Positions 27,096 through 36,354 of a stretch of 64,000 nt of DNA are shown piece after piece; position 1 is the first letter of the stretch; each line of letters begins with the position of its first letter. A model generated the notes under the pieces. The model ran no database searches. It was given only the letters and a program-made list of their open reading frames with translations, and was not told the DNA's origin. This DNA comes from Azotimanducus sp963663145 (GTDB taxonomy: Bacteria > Pseudomonadota > Gammaproteobacteria > Pseudomonadales > Azotimanducaceae): the NCBI GenBank assembly GCA_963663145.1, contig OY760134.1, positions 2,666,001 through 2,730,000 on the forward strand. The letters are read 5' to 3'. The position numbers were made by a program, and so were the translations under genes.

Positions 27096-27717
27096 GAAGT
27101 TTGAAGAAGTGCTTGATATTGTCTCCGCAGAGCCGCTCTTTGAGACCGGACTGCTGCTCTCTGGCGATGTCGACCCGGCTGACCTTCGCCGCCAGCTCTC
27201 TCGCTGGAATCGCAACGGACGCGTTCACCAGTTGCGACGCGGCCTGTACGTACTTGCACCCCCTTGGCGGAAGCAGTCGCCTCATTCTTTCTTTGTCGCG
27301 AATCGATTGGCACCAGGCTCCTACGTGAGCGGCCTGTCGGCGCTCGCTCATGCTGGCACCATTCCAGAGTACGTGCCGGAAACCACCAGCGTGACTTCAG
27401 GCAGACCGCAGTTTCGCAGCACCGCGCTTGGTCAGTTCTCCTTCAGGCACATGAACCACCGTCTGATGTTCGGCTATGACCTCATCGACTTGGGACAGGG
27501 CCAGTCAGCGTTTGTGGCCCAGCCGGAGAAGGCCATCCTCGACATGGTTCACCTTCATCCCGGGGGCGATGGCAGAACCTATTTGGAGGCATTGCGCCTC
27601 GACTTCGATACGCTTCAAGTCGAACGAATCGAAGCCCTCGCGGCGACCGCTCAGAGTCCCAAGCTCTTGCGGGCCGCGCAAGTCCTCACGAAGATGGCTG
27701 AAGAGGTGCGCGGCTAG
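27094..27717 (+). CDS. AbiEi-type antitoxin (type IV TA)
   Basis: 207 residues. An N-terminal winged-helix region (DPADLRRQLSRWNRNGRVHQ then LRRGLYVLAP) is followed by the AbiEi C-terminal domain with ANRLAPGSYVSGLSALAHAG, PEYVPETTSVTSGRP and FVAQPEKAILDMVHL. The protein represses the operon and counteracts the nucleotidyltransferase toxin encoded eight bases downstream. The start codon is embedded in a palindrome with no ribosome-binding site, so translation may be leaderless. Confidence 0.87.
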   Translation: MKFEEVLDIVSAEPLFETGLLLSGDVDPADLRRQLSRWNRNGRVHQLRRGLYVLAPPWRKQSPHSFFVANRLAPGSYVSGLSALAHAGTIPEYVPETTSVTSGRPQFRSTALGQFSFRHMNHRLMFGYDLIDLGQGQSAFVAQPEKAILDMVHLHPGGDGRTYLEALRLDFDTLQVERIEALAATAQSPKLLRAAQVLTKMAEEVRG

Positions 27718-27725
27718 GAGGCGGC

Positions 27726-28526
27726 ATGAAGGATCACCTGCGGCAGCTTGTTGACGGACATGAACCCGTGCGAGGTCGAAACATCGCGCGAGAGTATTTG
27801 CAGGCCCGCATTCTCGGTGCGCTGCAGCGCGCCGGCGCCATGACTTCGCTCGCCTTCCATGGCGGGACCAGTCTGCGATTCTTGTACGGCCTACCCCGAT
27901 ACTCCGAAGATCTCGACTTCGCGCTCGAAGGTGATCCCTCGCGCTATGACCTGCGCAGCCATCTTGAGACCGTTTGCGCCGAATTATCTCGGGAGGGCTA
28001 CGATGTTGAATCGCGCATTCGGGATCACCGCACCTTACACAGCGCCTTCGTCCGGTTCCCCCGAACACTCTACGAGATCGGCCTTTCGCCGCATCCGGAT
28101 CAGGTGCTCGCGGTCAAGATTGAGGTCGATACCAACCCACCCAAGGGTGCGGCAATGGATACCACGCTCGTGCGTCGGCACGAAATCCTGCGCCTCTTCC
28201 ACCACGACCGAGCATCCTTGCTTGCAGGCAAACTGCACGCGATACTACAGCGGCCCTACACCAAGGGTCGAGACATCTACGACCTCATTTGGTATCTCAG
28301 CGACCCTGATTGGCCTCCGCCGAACCTTAGGCTGCTCAGCGCGGCACTGCGCCAAACCGATTGGTCGGGCGAAGAGATGACATCCACGAATTGGCGCCGC
28401 GAGCTCACCGAGCGGCTTGAGCACCTCGACTGGGACAGGGTGGCGAAGGATATGCGACCATTTCTCGAGCGCACAGAGGATATCGGATTGGTAACCAAGG
28501 AGACGGCTCTATGGTTGACGCGGTGA
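27726..28526 (+). CDS. AbiEii-type nucleotidyltransferase toxin
   Basis: 266 residues. The DNA polymerase beta-like nucleotidyltransferase signature is clear: FHGGTSLRFLYGLPRYSEDL followed by DFAL (around residues 40-63), containing GG, RxSxDxD. Later AbiEii motifs are VKIEVDTNPPKGA, LLAGKLHAILQRPYTKGRDI and YDLIWYLSDPDW. Such toxins transfer nucleotides to tRNA or other targets and cause abortive infection or growth arrest. The motifs look intact. It forms a type IV TA operon with the preceding AbiEi gene. Confidence 0.9.
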   Translation: MKDHLRQLVDGHEPVRGRNIAREYLQARILGALQRAGAMTSLAFHGGTSLRFLYGLPRYSEDLDFALEGDPSRYDLRSHLETVCAELSREGYDVESRIRDHRTLHSAFVRFPRTLYEIGLSPHPDQVLAVKIEVDTNPPKGAAMDTTLVRRHEILRLFHHDRASLLAGKLHAILQRPYTKGRDIYDLIWYLSDPDWPPPNLRLLSAALRQTDWSGEEMTSTNWRRELTERLEHLDWDRVAKDMRPFLERTEDIGLVTKETALWLTR

Positions 28527-28566
28527 CGCAGAAGGGGTGCCGGGAAAATTCGCGAAACTCCGCGAC

Positions 28567-28797
28567 TCACTCTTGAACGATGCGAAACCCCGCACGCACG
28601 TAGTAATCGCGGACGAGCATTCTGTTCAAGAGCGGCATCACAACAAAGAGACCATTGATTGTAAGCAAGCTCAGAATCGCCAAGACCCACATGCCTTTGC
28701 CCAAGTAGTAGAGGAATCCAAACAAGAAGCACCAGAGCCAATGCAAAGGCCCAAGCGCAACTTGCGTTTCCCCGCTCCCGGAATGCTCGACAATCAC
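28567..28797 (-). CDS. Small integral membrane protein, unknown function
   Basis: 76 residues from the ATG at 28797. A short polar start is followed by LGPLHWLWCFLFGFLYYLGK and GMWVLAILSLLTINGLFVVM, two clear membrane segments. A basic tail (LVRDYYVRAGFRIVQE) follows. The layout resembles DUF2628-like small membrane proteins, but the match is weak. It faces the AbiE operon tail-to-tail. Confidence 0.55.
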   Translation of the reverse strand: MIVEHSGSGETQVALGPLHWLWCFLFGFLYYLGKGMWVLAILSLLTINGLFVVMPLLNRMLVRDYYVRAGFRIVQE

Positions 28798-28940
28798 GTC
28801 GGAATCTCAGGTTCGATAACACACACTATTGATGCCATTATAAGAAGAATGGCTAGGCAATAGAAAGGTGTGTGGCGTGCGCCTTTCCCAAGTGCGAGCC
28901 CAATATTACAATTGCGCCTGACCACTAGGGCGGGAACAAG

Positions 28941-30167
28941 ATGCACCCGGCACTGAACGACCAGCAGTTGGCGGAGTTGATCGCCCAATAGGAAGGCGCT
29001 CGCGTAGAGTTCAAGGAATCACTTCACGGCAATGCGCCACATAGCGTTCGTGAGGCGATCTGTGCGTTTGCCAACGACTTGCCAAAGTTCGACCTGCCTG
29101 GCATCGTCGTCATCGGCCGGAACGACGAGGGCAACCGCGTTGGCATCTCCGTGACCGACGAAATGCTGCGCAGCCTCACTGATATTCGAAGCGACGCAAC
29201 CATCCTGCCTCCGCCTGTACTCTTGGTAGAAAAACGCTTGTTTCGCGGCTGCGACGTTGCGGTCGTCACGGTTCAACCATCCGACTCTCCACCGGTACGT
29301 TACAAGGGGGCTATTCATGTTCGTAGCGGCCCGCGAAGAAGCATTGCCACTGCGCAGGAAGAGCGAATACTCAACGAGCGTCGGCGACATGGAGACCGTC
29401 CTTTCGATATCACTCCGATACGCAATACAAGCGTCGCCGATCTCAATCGCAGTCTATTCGAGCATGACTACCTGCCAAACGCTGTGGACCCCGAATTGCT
29501 CAAGGCAAACGAGCGGACCTATTCAGAACGGCTTGCAGCAACGAAAATGATCGCCTCCGTCGAAGATGATCGCACGACGATTCTCGGACAGCTCGTCCTC
29601 GGTTTGCGCCCGCGAGACTTCATTCCTGGCGCTTATGTTCAATTCTTGCGCATCGCAGGCCGCGAATTGTCCGACCCCATCATAGACGAGCTGGTCATCG
29701 ACGGAAGGCTCACTGAGGTGTCAGCCCGGCTTGAAGACAAGATGCGAGCGCACATTTTTCGGCGCGTAGAAATCGTCAACAGAGAGCGCGAAACTCGCAT
29801 CGAATCCTATCCATTTGAAGCCCTCGTACAGCTCGTGCGAAATGCACTCATGCATCGTGACTATGAACGTACCAACGCACCCGTACGGGTCACCTGGTTC
29901 GATGACCGGATCGAGATTCTCAATCCGGGCGGTGCTTTCGGCGGTGTGGCAGCGGACAACTTTGCGCAACCGGGAGTAACTGACTACCGGAACCCAAACC
30001 TCGCGGAATCCATGCGGGTGCTCGGTTTTGTGCAGCGATTCGGCGTCGGCATCCCTCTCGCCCGAAAACTATTGCGGGAAGCTGGACATCCGCAACCCGA
30101 ATTCACCGTAACACCCACACAGGTGCAGGTCATCATAAGGGCGGTATCGAACGACGAATCGAATTGA
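28941..30167 (+). pseudogene. AlbA_2 (Schlafen-type) ATP-binding regulator with an early amber codon
   Basis: The frame starts at ATG 28941 (MHPALNDQQLAELIAQ), meets TAG at 28989-28991 and then continues with GARVEFKESLHGNAPHSVRE, AICAFANDLP and IVVIGRNDEGNRVGISVTDE, the AlbA_2/Schlafen domain. The rest contains the C-terminal GHKL-like ATPase segment (LVQLVRNALMHRDYERTNAP, IEILNPGGAFGG) and ends in a natural TGA after about 408 codons. No ATG follows the TAG within the core of the AlbA domain; the next is over 150 bases on, so a start there would lose part of the domain. Apart from this one codon the gene looks intact. Confidence 0.78.
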
Positions 30168-30395
30168 ATGAGATGGTCGGGAGATTTCCAGCCACGCTGG
30201 CGCGGATTTGCTGTTTCGTTGGATAGTGCGGGAATCAAAACGAAAGGCGTCATCCGATGCGATCAGCCTCGCGCACCCAGCCCGGAAATTTCACCAGTCT
30301 GCGGAATTCTGGTTGAGAGATATGGCTACTCGGAGGCGCAAGGGATGCCTGCTCCCACGATTCGACAGACCCGCTTGGTTTTCGCGGCAGTGGTG

Positions 30396-31532
30396 TTAGT
30401 CCAGAGCCGTTTCGAACAGTTCTTCGTAGTCCGTCATGGAGCAGGGGCGGGGGTTAGTGAAGTTGCAGATGTCTTTGGTCGCATGCCCGGCAAGGGAGGG
30501 AATGGCGTCCCGGACGACACCCATTTCGCCCAGATTGGCTGGCAGGCCCAAGTCCGCGTTGAGACCTCGGATGAATTCGGCCGGGTCTGCGCCCGTATCG
30601 AGACCCATCGCCTCATTGAGCCGCGAGTATTTTTCGCCGACGTGGTCTCGATTGAAGTCGAGGATCGTCGGCAGAATCACCGCATTGAGCGTCCCGTGGT
30701 GCAGTCTTAGGGTCTGATCCGCGCCGCAAGCGTGGCTCATCGAATGCACCGCACCGAGGCCCTTGCTGAAGGCCATGGCACCCTCGGTGGCCGCCATCAT
30801 CATCTGCCAACGAGCATCCCGGTCGCTACCATCACGCACGGCACCAAGGAGGTGCCCTTCGCGGATGCCCCGCTCAATCCCGTCACAGGCGACGGCCTCG
30901 GCAGGCGGGTTCACCTGGGGTGACAGCAGCGCCTCGATGCAATGCGTCATCGCATCCATACCCGTCGCGGCGGTCAGGAGCGAAGGCAGGCCGACGGTGA
31001 GCAGAGGGTCGCAGATTGCGGTGCGAGGCACGAGGTGGGGACTGATGAAGATGAGCTTTTCGCCATTGTCCATGATGATGACTGAGCCGGTCGACACTTC
31101 ACTACCCGTGCCAGCAGTCGTTGGGATGGCAATCAACGGCGCGACGGTTCCGATCTTCGTTAAACCGCCCAATCCTGCCGTGTACCCAAGCAAGTCGCCT
31201 TCGTGCGTCACCACCAGCGCGACCGCCTTGGCCAAGTCCATGGATGAGCCACCGCCAAAGGCAACGATGCCATCGCACCCCGCTTCGCGGTACAAATCCG
31301 CTGCCGCTTCCACCGCTGCCTGGGTTGGATTGGCCGGTGTCCGGTCGAAGATGGTTGTGGCGTGTTCGTTACCTAGCCGACCCACCAATTCAGTGACCAT
31401 CCCGAGCTCCACGAGGCCAGGATCGGTGCAGAGCAATGGGCGGCGGATGCCATGCAGGTCGAGCACCTTCCCTAATTGCTCGCTGGCCCCATGGTCAAAG
31501 ATCGTATGGTTCATGAAGGTCAGTGTGGCCAC
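30396..31532 (-). CDS. Iron-containing alcohol dehydrogenase
   Basis: 378 residues, the standard length. NAD(P)-binding elements are GIVAFGGGSSMDLAKAVALV and PTTAGTGSEVS. Metal ligands are visible in GMDAMTHCIEALLS (Asp and His) and AVHSMSHACGADQTLRLHHG (two His). The family interconverts alcohols and aldehydes with NAD(P)H in the cytoplasm; the substrate is not defined. It is divergent from phoX with about 40 bases between the start codons, so their promoters overlap or sit within the coding starts. Confidence 0.9.
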   Translation of the reverse strand: MATLTFMNHTIFDHGASEQLGKVLDLHGIRRPLLCTDPGLVELGMVTELVGRLGNEHATTIFDRTPANPTQAAVEAAADLYREAGCDGIVAFGGGSSMDLAKAVALVVTHEGDLLGYTAGLGGLTKIGTVAPLIAIPTTAGTGSEVSTGSVIIMDNGEKLIFISPHLVPRTAICDPLLTVGLPSLLTAATGMDAMTHCIEALLSPQVNPPAEAVACDGIERGIREGHLLGAVRDGSDRDARWQMMMAATEGAMAFSKGLGAVHSMSHACGADQTLRLHHGTLNAVILPTILDFNRDHVGEKYSRLNEAMGLDTGADPAEFIRGLNADLGLPANLGEMGVVRDAIPSLAGHATKDICNFTNPRPCSMTDYEELFETALD

Positions 31533-31573
31533 AAGTGCACCCCGCGCTGCATTGAATTCGCTAAGGTCATATC

Positions 31574-33772
31574 ATGACACAGGTCGATGCCCTGCTCGCC
31601 GAACTTGCGATGATTGAACCTGAAGATTCCAACGACAGCGCCAACCCAACGATCGCGGATGTCGTGCATGCCCGATTACGGCGTCGAGAATTCCTGACGG
31701 CATCGGCTGGTGTCGTCTCGGCGGCTGGCCTCGGCCCATGGTTGTTTGCCGGATGTGTGGGCAACGGGGAACCCCGACAGCGCTCAGTGCCTTCCCGGGA
31801 TTCGGTGCTCGAATTCGAAGCGGTGCCCAAATCCGTCGCCGACGCGCTGACCGTACCGCCGGGTTACACGGCGCGGGTTCTGATCGCGGTCGGCGACCCG
31901 CTGTTCGACGATGTCGCGCCCTACCGGGATGATGGCGACAATCCTGACTACGCACGTCGATGTGGCGAGTGGCACGATGGCATGGAGTATTTCGGTCTGT
32001 CCGCGAACGGAACGCCGGACCCCAAAGCCGCTGACCGCGCCCTATTGGCCATCAATCATGAGTGGGTCACTCCGGCGCTCCTGCATCCAGCGAACCCCTA
32101 TGCGCCCCCGCGACCGGCGCAAGAAGTTGACATCGAAACGGCTGCCATGGGCGTGACGGTGGTGGAGATCGCGAAGGATGCAGAGGGGCGCTTCCGGTAC
32201 TTGACCAAGTCTCCGTACAACCGTCGCATCACGACTCTCACTGGGATCGAACTATCCGGGCCGTTGCGCGGCCACGCCAAGCTTCGAACGCGCTATTCCC
32301 CGGAGGGCACGCGCACCCGAGGCACGGTGAACAACTGCGGAACCTGCAGGACACCTTGGGGCACCTTGTTGACCGGTGAGGAAAACTGGGCGCCCTTCTT
32401 CGCCCGGGACGCGGACGACGCAAAGCACCGCTCGGCAGCGGAAAACTACGCGCTTACGCGCTATGGCCTACCCGCAGGAGCCCAGCAGGCCTATGAATGG
32501 AACACCGTACCGGAGGGCTCGGACCGCCACATTCGCTGGAACACCAGCGTCACGGGTGATTCGTCTGACGGGCGTGACGACTACCGCCATGACATCAACG
32601 GCCAAGGGTACATGACGGAGATCGACCCCTATGATGCTGAGTCCGTTATCCACAAGCGCACCGCGCTGGGCCGCTTCGCGCATGAAGGCGCAGCCTTCTC
32701 GCTACCAAAGCGCGGAGAACCACTGGCCGTGTACATGGGCGATGATGCGCGCGGCGAGTACATCTACAAGTTCGTGTCGGATGCGCCTTGGCACCCGGAG
32801 GATGCCAGCGCCGAGAATCGCGTGGCCGTTGGCGACAAGTACTTGAATCATGGCAAGTTGTACGCGGCGCGCTTCGATGCGGATGGAACGGGTGAGTGGC
32901 TGCTATTGGATAGGGCGAACCCCGCAGTCGCCGACTACGACCGATATGGGTTCACCGACGAGGGCGACGTGTTCTTGCATGCACGGATCGCGGCCGACGC
33001 GGTCGGCGCCACTCGCATGGACCGGCCGGAGTGGAGCACGATCAACCCGGACAACGGTGACGTGTACATCACGCTTACCAATAATAGAGACCGCCAGCTT
33101 CGCAGCGGGGACGGCGCCATCGGGGTCGATGCCGCGAACCCCCGCGCCTATGAAGATCGCCGAGAAGATTCGATATCCCAATACGGCAACGTCAACGGGC
33201 ACATAGTGCGCTTGGCCGAAGACAGCCCGGGATCGACGCGCTTTCGTTGGGACATTTATCTGTTCGGCGCGGAGTCCGATGCAGACGCCGGTCTCGTCAA
33301 TCTCTCCGGCCTCACGGCGGATCAGGACTTCTCCAGTCCCGACGGCATCGGGTTCGGCACCGGCACGAATCTCTGCTGGATCCGTACCGACGACAATGCG
33401 ATGACTGATCGCTCGAACGCGATGATGCTCGCCGCCGCACCGGGCCGTTTGGGAGACGGCGAGTTCCTTGAGCTCGACCACGGCGAGACGAAGGTCGCGA
33501 CACGAATCGGGGCGCAGCCGCAACCGAATGAGTTGAAGCGCTTCCTGGTCGGTCCCGTCGATCAGGAGTTAACCGGTTTCGCGGAGACTCCCGACGGACG
33601 CACGCTATTCGTCAACGTGCAGCATCCGGGGGTCAGCGGCAGCGATCAAGCCGGGAGCTACACAAGCCATTGGCCTGGCAACATGGGCTACGGACCCGGC
33701 GGTAACCTCGCCCGCCCGCGCTCGGCCACGGTGGTGATCACCAAGGATGATGGCGGGAAGATCGGCCGCTAG
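31574..33772 (+). CDS. phoX: PhoX-family (DUF839) phosphatase
   Basis: 732 residues. A twin-arginine leader (RLRRREFLTASAGVVSAAGL, ending near AGC) indicates Tat export, possibly with lipid attachment at Cys. Family blocks include ALLAINHEWVTP, NNCGTCRTPWGTLLTGEENW (metal and phosphate region), GRFAHEGAAF, YMGDDARGEYIYKFVS, RMDRPEWSTINPDNGDVYIT and the C-terminal LTGFAETPDGRTLFVNVQHP. PhoX enzymes are Ca/Fe-dependent alkaline phosphatases in the periplasm. Some DUF839 members are uncharacterised, so activity is inferred. Confidence 0.88.
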   Translation: MTQVDALLAELAMIEPEDSNDSANPTIADVVHARLRRREFLTASAGVVSAAGLGPWLFAGCVGNGEPRQRSVPSRDSVLEFEAVPKSVADALTVPPGYTARVLIAVGDPLFDDVAPYRDDGDNPDYARRCGEWHDGMEYFGLSANGTPDPKAADRALLAINHEWVTPALLHPANPYAPPRPAQEVDIETAAMGVTVVEIAKDAEGRFRYLTKSPYNRRITTLTGIELSGPLRGHAKLRTRYSPEGTRTRGTVNNCGTCRTPWGTLLTGEENWAPFFARDADDAKHRSAAENYALTRYGLPAGAQQAYEWNTVPEGSDRHIRWNTSVTGDSSDGRDDYRHDINGQGYMTEIDPYDAESVIHKRTALGRFAHEGAAFSLPKRGEPLAVYMGDDARGEYIYKFVSDAPWHPEDASAENRVAVGDKYLNHGKLYAARFDADGTGEWLLLDRANPAVADYDRYGFTDEGDVFLHARIAADAVGATRMDRPEWSTINPDNGDVYITLTNNRDRQLRSGDGAIGVDAANPRAYEDRREDSISQYGNVNGHIVRLAEDSPGSTRFRWDIYLFGAESDADAGLVNLSGLTADQDFSSPDGIGFGTGTNLCWIRTDDNAMTDRSNAMMLAAAPGRLGDGEFLELDHGETKVATRIGAQPQPNELKRFLVGPVDQELTGFAETPDGRTLFVNVQHPGVSGSDQAGSYTSHWPGNMGYGPGGNLARPRSATVVITKDDGGKIGR

Positions 33773-33778
33773 CGGCTC

Positions 33779-33803
33779 TGGGGCGAGGGGAAGCCCGCCC
33801 CCA
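33779..33803. terminator. Possible bidirectional terminator hairpin
   Basis: TGGGGCG at 33779-33785 can pair with the C-rich run at 33796-33803 between the convergent phoX and katG genes. There is no strong T tract, so this is only a candidate. Confidence 0.35.
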
Positions 33804-33823
33804 CTCGTTGGTTTCGGGAGCGA

Positions 33824-36028
33824 CTAGCTCAGATCGAACCGATCAAGGTTCATCACCTTGTTCCAGGCCGCCACAAAGTCCTGCGCGAACATCTGCCCCG
33901 CGTCATCACAGGCATAGACTTCGGCGAGCGCGCGCAACTGCGAGTTTGAACCAAACACGAGGTCGACTGCGGTGGCGGTCCACTTGACGTCGCCGCTTCC
34001 ACCCAATCCTTCGAACACCGATTCGTCGGCAGACGACCTCTGCCAGCTCGTGTCCATATCCAAGAGATTGACGAAGAAGTCGTTGCTGAGCACTTCAGTT
34101 CGCTCGGTGAGCAGGCCGTGCTTCGATCCGCCGTGGTTCGCACCAAGTACGCGCAAGCCACCGATGAGCGCTGTCATTTCCGGAGCGGTGAGCGTCAATA
34201 GCTGGGCTCGATCAACGAGCAGTTGTTCTGTCGGTCGTTGATGGCTCTCGTGAAGGTAGTTACGAAAGCCATCCGCGGTGACCTCCAAATGGGCGACGGA
34301 ATCGACCTCCGTCCACTCTTGGGTGGCATCGGTTCGACCCGGCACGAAGGGGACTTGTATGTCGTGACCGGCATTCTTCGCAGCCGCCTCGACCGCCGCA
34401 CAGCCGCCCAACACGATCACATCCGCAAGCGAGACCCGCTTATTGCCCGTCTGCGCGTCGTTGAAATCTGATTGGGCCTTTTCTAGAACGGGAAGTACCT
34501 TGGCGAGCTCCGCTGGCTGATTCACCTCCCAATCCTTCATAGGCGCAAGGCGAATACGGGCGCCATTGGCACCGCCGCGCTTGTCCGAACCTCGGAAAGA
34601 CGAGGCCGAGGCCCAAGCGGTGGTGACCAATTGCGAGATTGAAAGGCCGGACCCAAGAATGCTGGCCTTCAGGCTTGCGACATCCGCATCGTCGATAAGG
34701 TCGTGATCGACTGCAGGAACAGGATCCTGCCAGATCAAGGGCTCCTGCGGCACCAGCTTTCCGACGTAACGGGTAATGGGACCCATGTCGCGGTGTGTGA
34801 GCTTGTACCAAGCCTTTGCGAAGGCTTCCTCAAGCTCGGCCGGGTTCTCCAAGAAGCGCCGCGCAATCGGCTCATAGATTGGATCCATGCGAAGCGCCAT
34901 ATCCGCCGTGGTCATCATGGGGGCATGACTCATTTCGCCGTTCTGCGCATCAGGGACGGTGCCATTCGCCTCGGGATTCGTCGGTCGCCACTGATAGGCA
35001 CCACCAGGCCCTGTGATCACCTCCCAGTCGTACCTGAAAAGAAGCTCCAAGTAGTTGTTGTCCCAAGTGGTGGGGGTTTCAGTCCAAGCTCCCTCAATGC
35101 CACTCGTGATCGCATCCGTGCCCATGCCGGAGCCGAAGCTGTTCTTCCAACCAAGACCCTGTTCCTCAAGGCTCGCACCTTCGGGTTCTGGGCCAACAAA
35201 TTCATCCGCATCGGCGGCGCCGTGGGCCTTGCCGAAGGCGTGTCCACCGGCGACGAGCGCGACGGTTTCTTCGTCGTCCATGGCCATGCGACCGAAGGTT
35301 TCGCGAATGTCGCGGCCGGAGGCAACCGGATCGGGTGTGGCATTTGGTCCCTGTGGGTTTACGTAGATGAGGCCCATCTGAACCGCGCCCAAGGGAGTCT
35401 CCAGCACCCGGTCACCCATGTATCGTTCATCGCCAAGCCATTCGGTTTCGCGACCCCAGTAGATGTCCTCCTCGGCCTCCCAGACATCTTCTCGACCGCC
35501 GGAGAATCCATAGGTCTTAAAGCCCATGGACTCCAAAGCGACATTGCCTGCCAGAATCATGAGATCTGCCCAGGACAGCTTGCGGCCATACTTTTGTTTG
35601 ACCGGCCAGAGCAGGCGGCGTGCCTTGTCCAGGTTGCCGTTATCGGGCCAACTATTCAATGGAGCGAAGCGCTGTGTACCCGAAGCACCACCGCCGCGAC
35701 CATCGGCCACGCGATAGGTTCCGGCGCTGTGCCACGCCATGCGTATGAATAGAGGACCGTAGTGTCCGTAGTCCGCCGGCCACCACTCCTTCGAGTCGGT
35801 CATTACCTTGTGCAGGTCTTCGATCACAGCGTCAAGATCAAGCGTCTTGAATTCCTCTGCGTAATTGAAGTCCTCTTCCATGGGGTCGGATAAAGCGGAA
35901 TTCGCATGCAAGGATCTCAGGTTGAGCTGATTGGGCCACCAACTCTGGTTCGCCGTGCTGCCAGCGAACTGTAGGCCGGGGCCGTCATGCATTACCGGGC
36001 ATTTTCCGGCATCGCTTTCTTGAGTCAT
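33824..36028 (-). CDS. katG: Catalase-peroxidase
   Basis: 734 residues, full length, with both peroxidase-like domains. Distal haem residues are in FIRMAWHSAGTYRVADGRGG (Arg, Trp, His). The Tyr and Met of the Met-Tyr-Trp adduct are in MGLIYVNPQGP and RETFGRMAMDDEE. The proximal His is in VAGGHAFGKAHG. The C-terminal domain (LVTTAWASASSFRGSDKRGG ... ADVIVLGGCAAVEAAAKNAG) is typical. The enzyme removes hydrogen peroxide in the cytoplasm. No OxyR gene is adjacent. The upstream 36029-36354 gap separates it from the IS1182-like element. Confidence 0.96.
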   Translation of the reverse strand: MTQESDAGKCPVMHDGPGLQFAGSTANQSWWPNQLNLRSLHANSALSDPMEEDFNYAEEFKTLDLDAVIEDLHKVMTDSKEWWPADYGHYGPLFIRMAWHSAGTYRVADGRGGGASGTQRFAPLNSWPDNGNLDKARRLLWPVKQKYGRKLSWADLMILAGNVALESMGFKTYGFSGGREDVWEAEEDIYWGRETEWLGDERYMGDRVLETPLGAVQMGLIYVNPQGPNATPDPVASGRDIRETFGRMAMDDEETVALVAGGHAFGKAHGAADADEFVGPEPEGASLEEQGLGWKNSFGSGMGTDAITSGIEGAWTETPTTWDNNYLELLFRYDWEVITGPGGAYQWRPTNPEANGTVPDAQNGEMSHAPMMTTADMALRMDPIYEPIARRFLENPAELEEAFAKAWYKLTHRDMGPITRYVGKLVPQEPLIWQDPVPAVDHDLIDDADVASLKASILGSGLSISQLVTTAWASASSFRGSDKRGGANGARIRLAPMKDWEVNQPAELAKVLPVLEKAQSDFNDAQTGNKRVSLADVIVLGGCAAVEAAAKNAGHDIQVPFVPGRTDATQEWTEVDSVAHLEVTADGFRNYLHESHQRPTEQLLVDRAQLLTLTAPEMTALIGGLRVLGANHGGSKHGLLTERTEVLSNDFFVNLLDMDTSWQRSSADESVFEGLGGSGDVKWTATAVDLVFGSNSQLRALAEVYACDDAGQMFAQDFVAAWNKVMNLDRFDLS

Positions 36029-36247
36029 TGCGACACTCCTAGGATTGAATCTTCAATAGGGGGACCGAGTATGTTCCTGCATTCACATAACAAGGTCAAA
36101 TAGATTCTACTTTGCGTCTTGATAAGTGGAGATTATGTGTGTGGAGGCTTCGACATGCGCCCTCAGGCGCGCAGATTGCATGTAGGGACCGATTCGGTGA
36201 GTATCAGTCGTCTCGTCTTTCACTGACAGCGGGCGGGGTGAGCCCCG

Positions 36248-36274
36248 GTCCTGCAAAGCTCCGCTTTGCAGGAC
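36248..36274. repeat. Perfect hairpin in the katG-IS gap
   Basis: GTCCTGCAAAGC is followed by three bases and its exact reverse complement. It looks like a REP-type element or factor-dependent terminator; there is no T tract. The rest of 36029-36354 holds no gene. Confidence 0.6.
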
Positions 36275-36354
36275 GCGGAGCAAGGGTTTGCGGCAGGATG
36301 CCACCAGCGCCGAACAAATCGAAGTCGACGCAAAGCGCGGATCAGTTCCCGTAG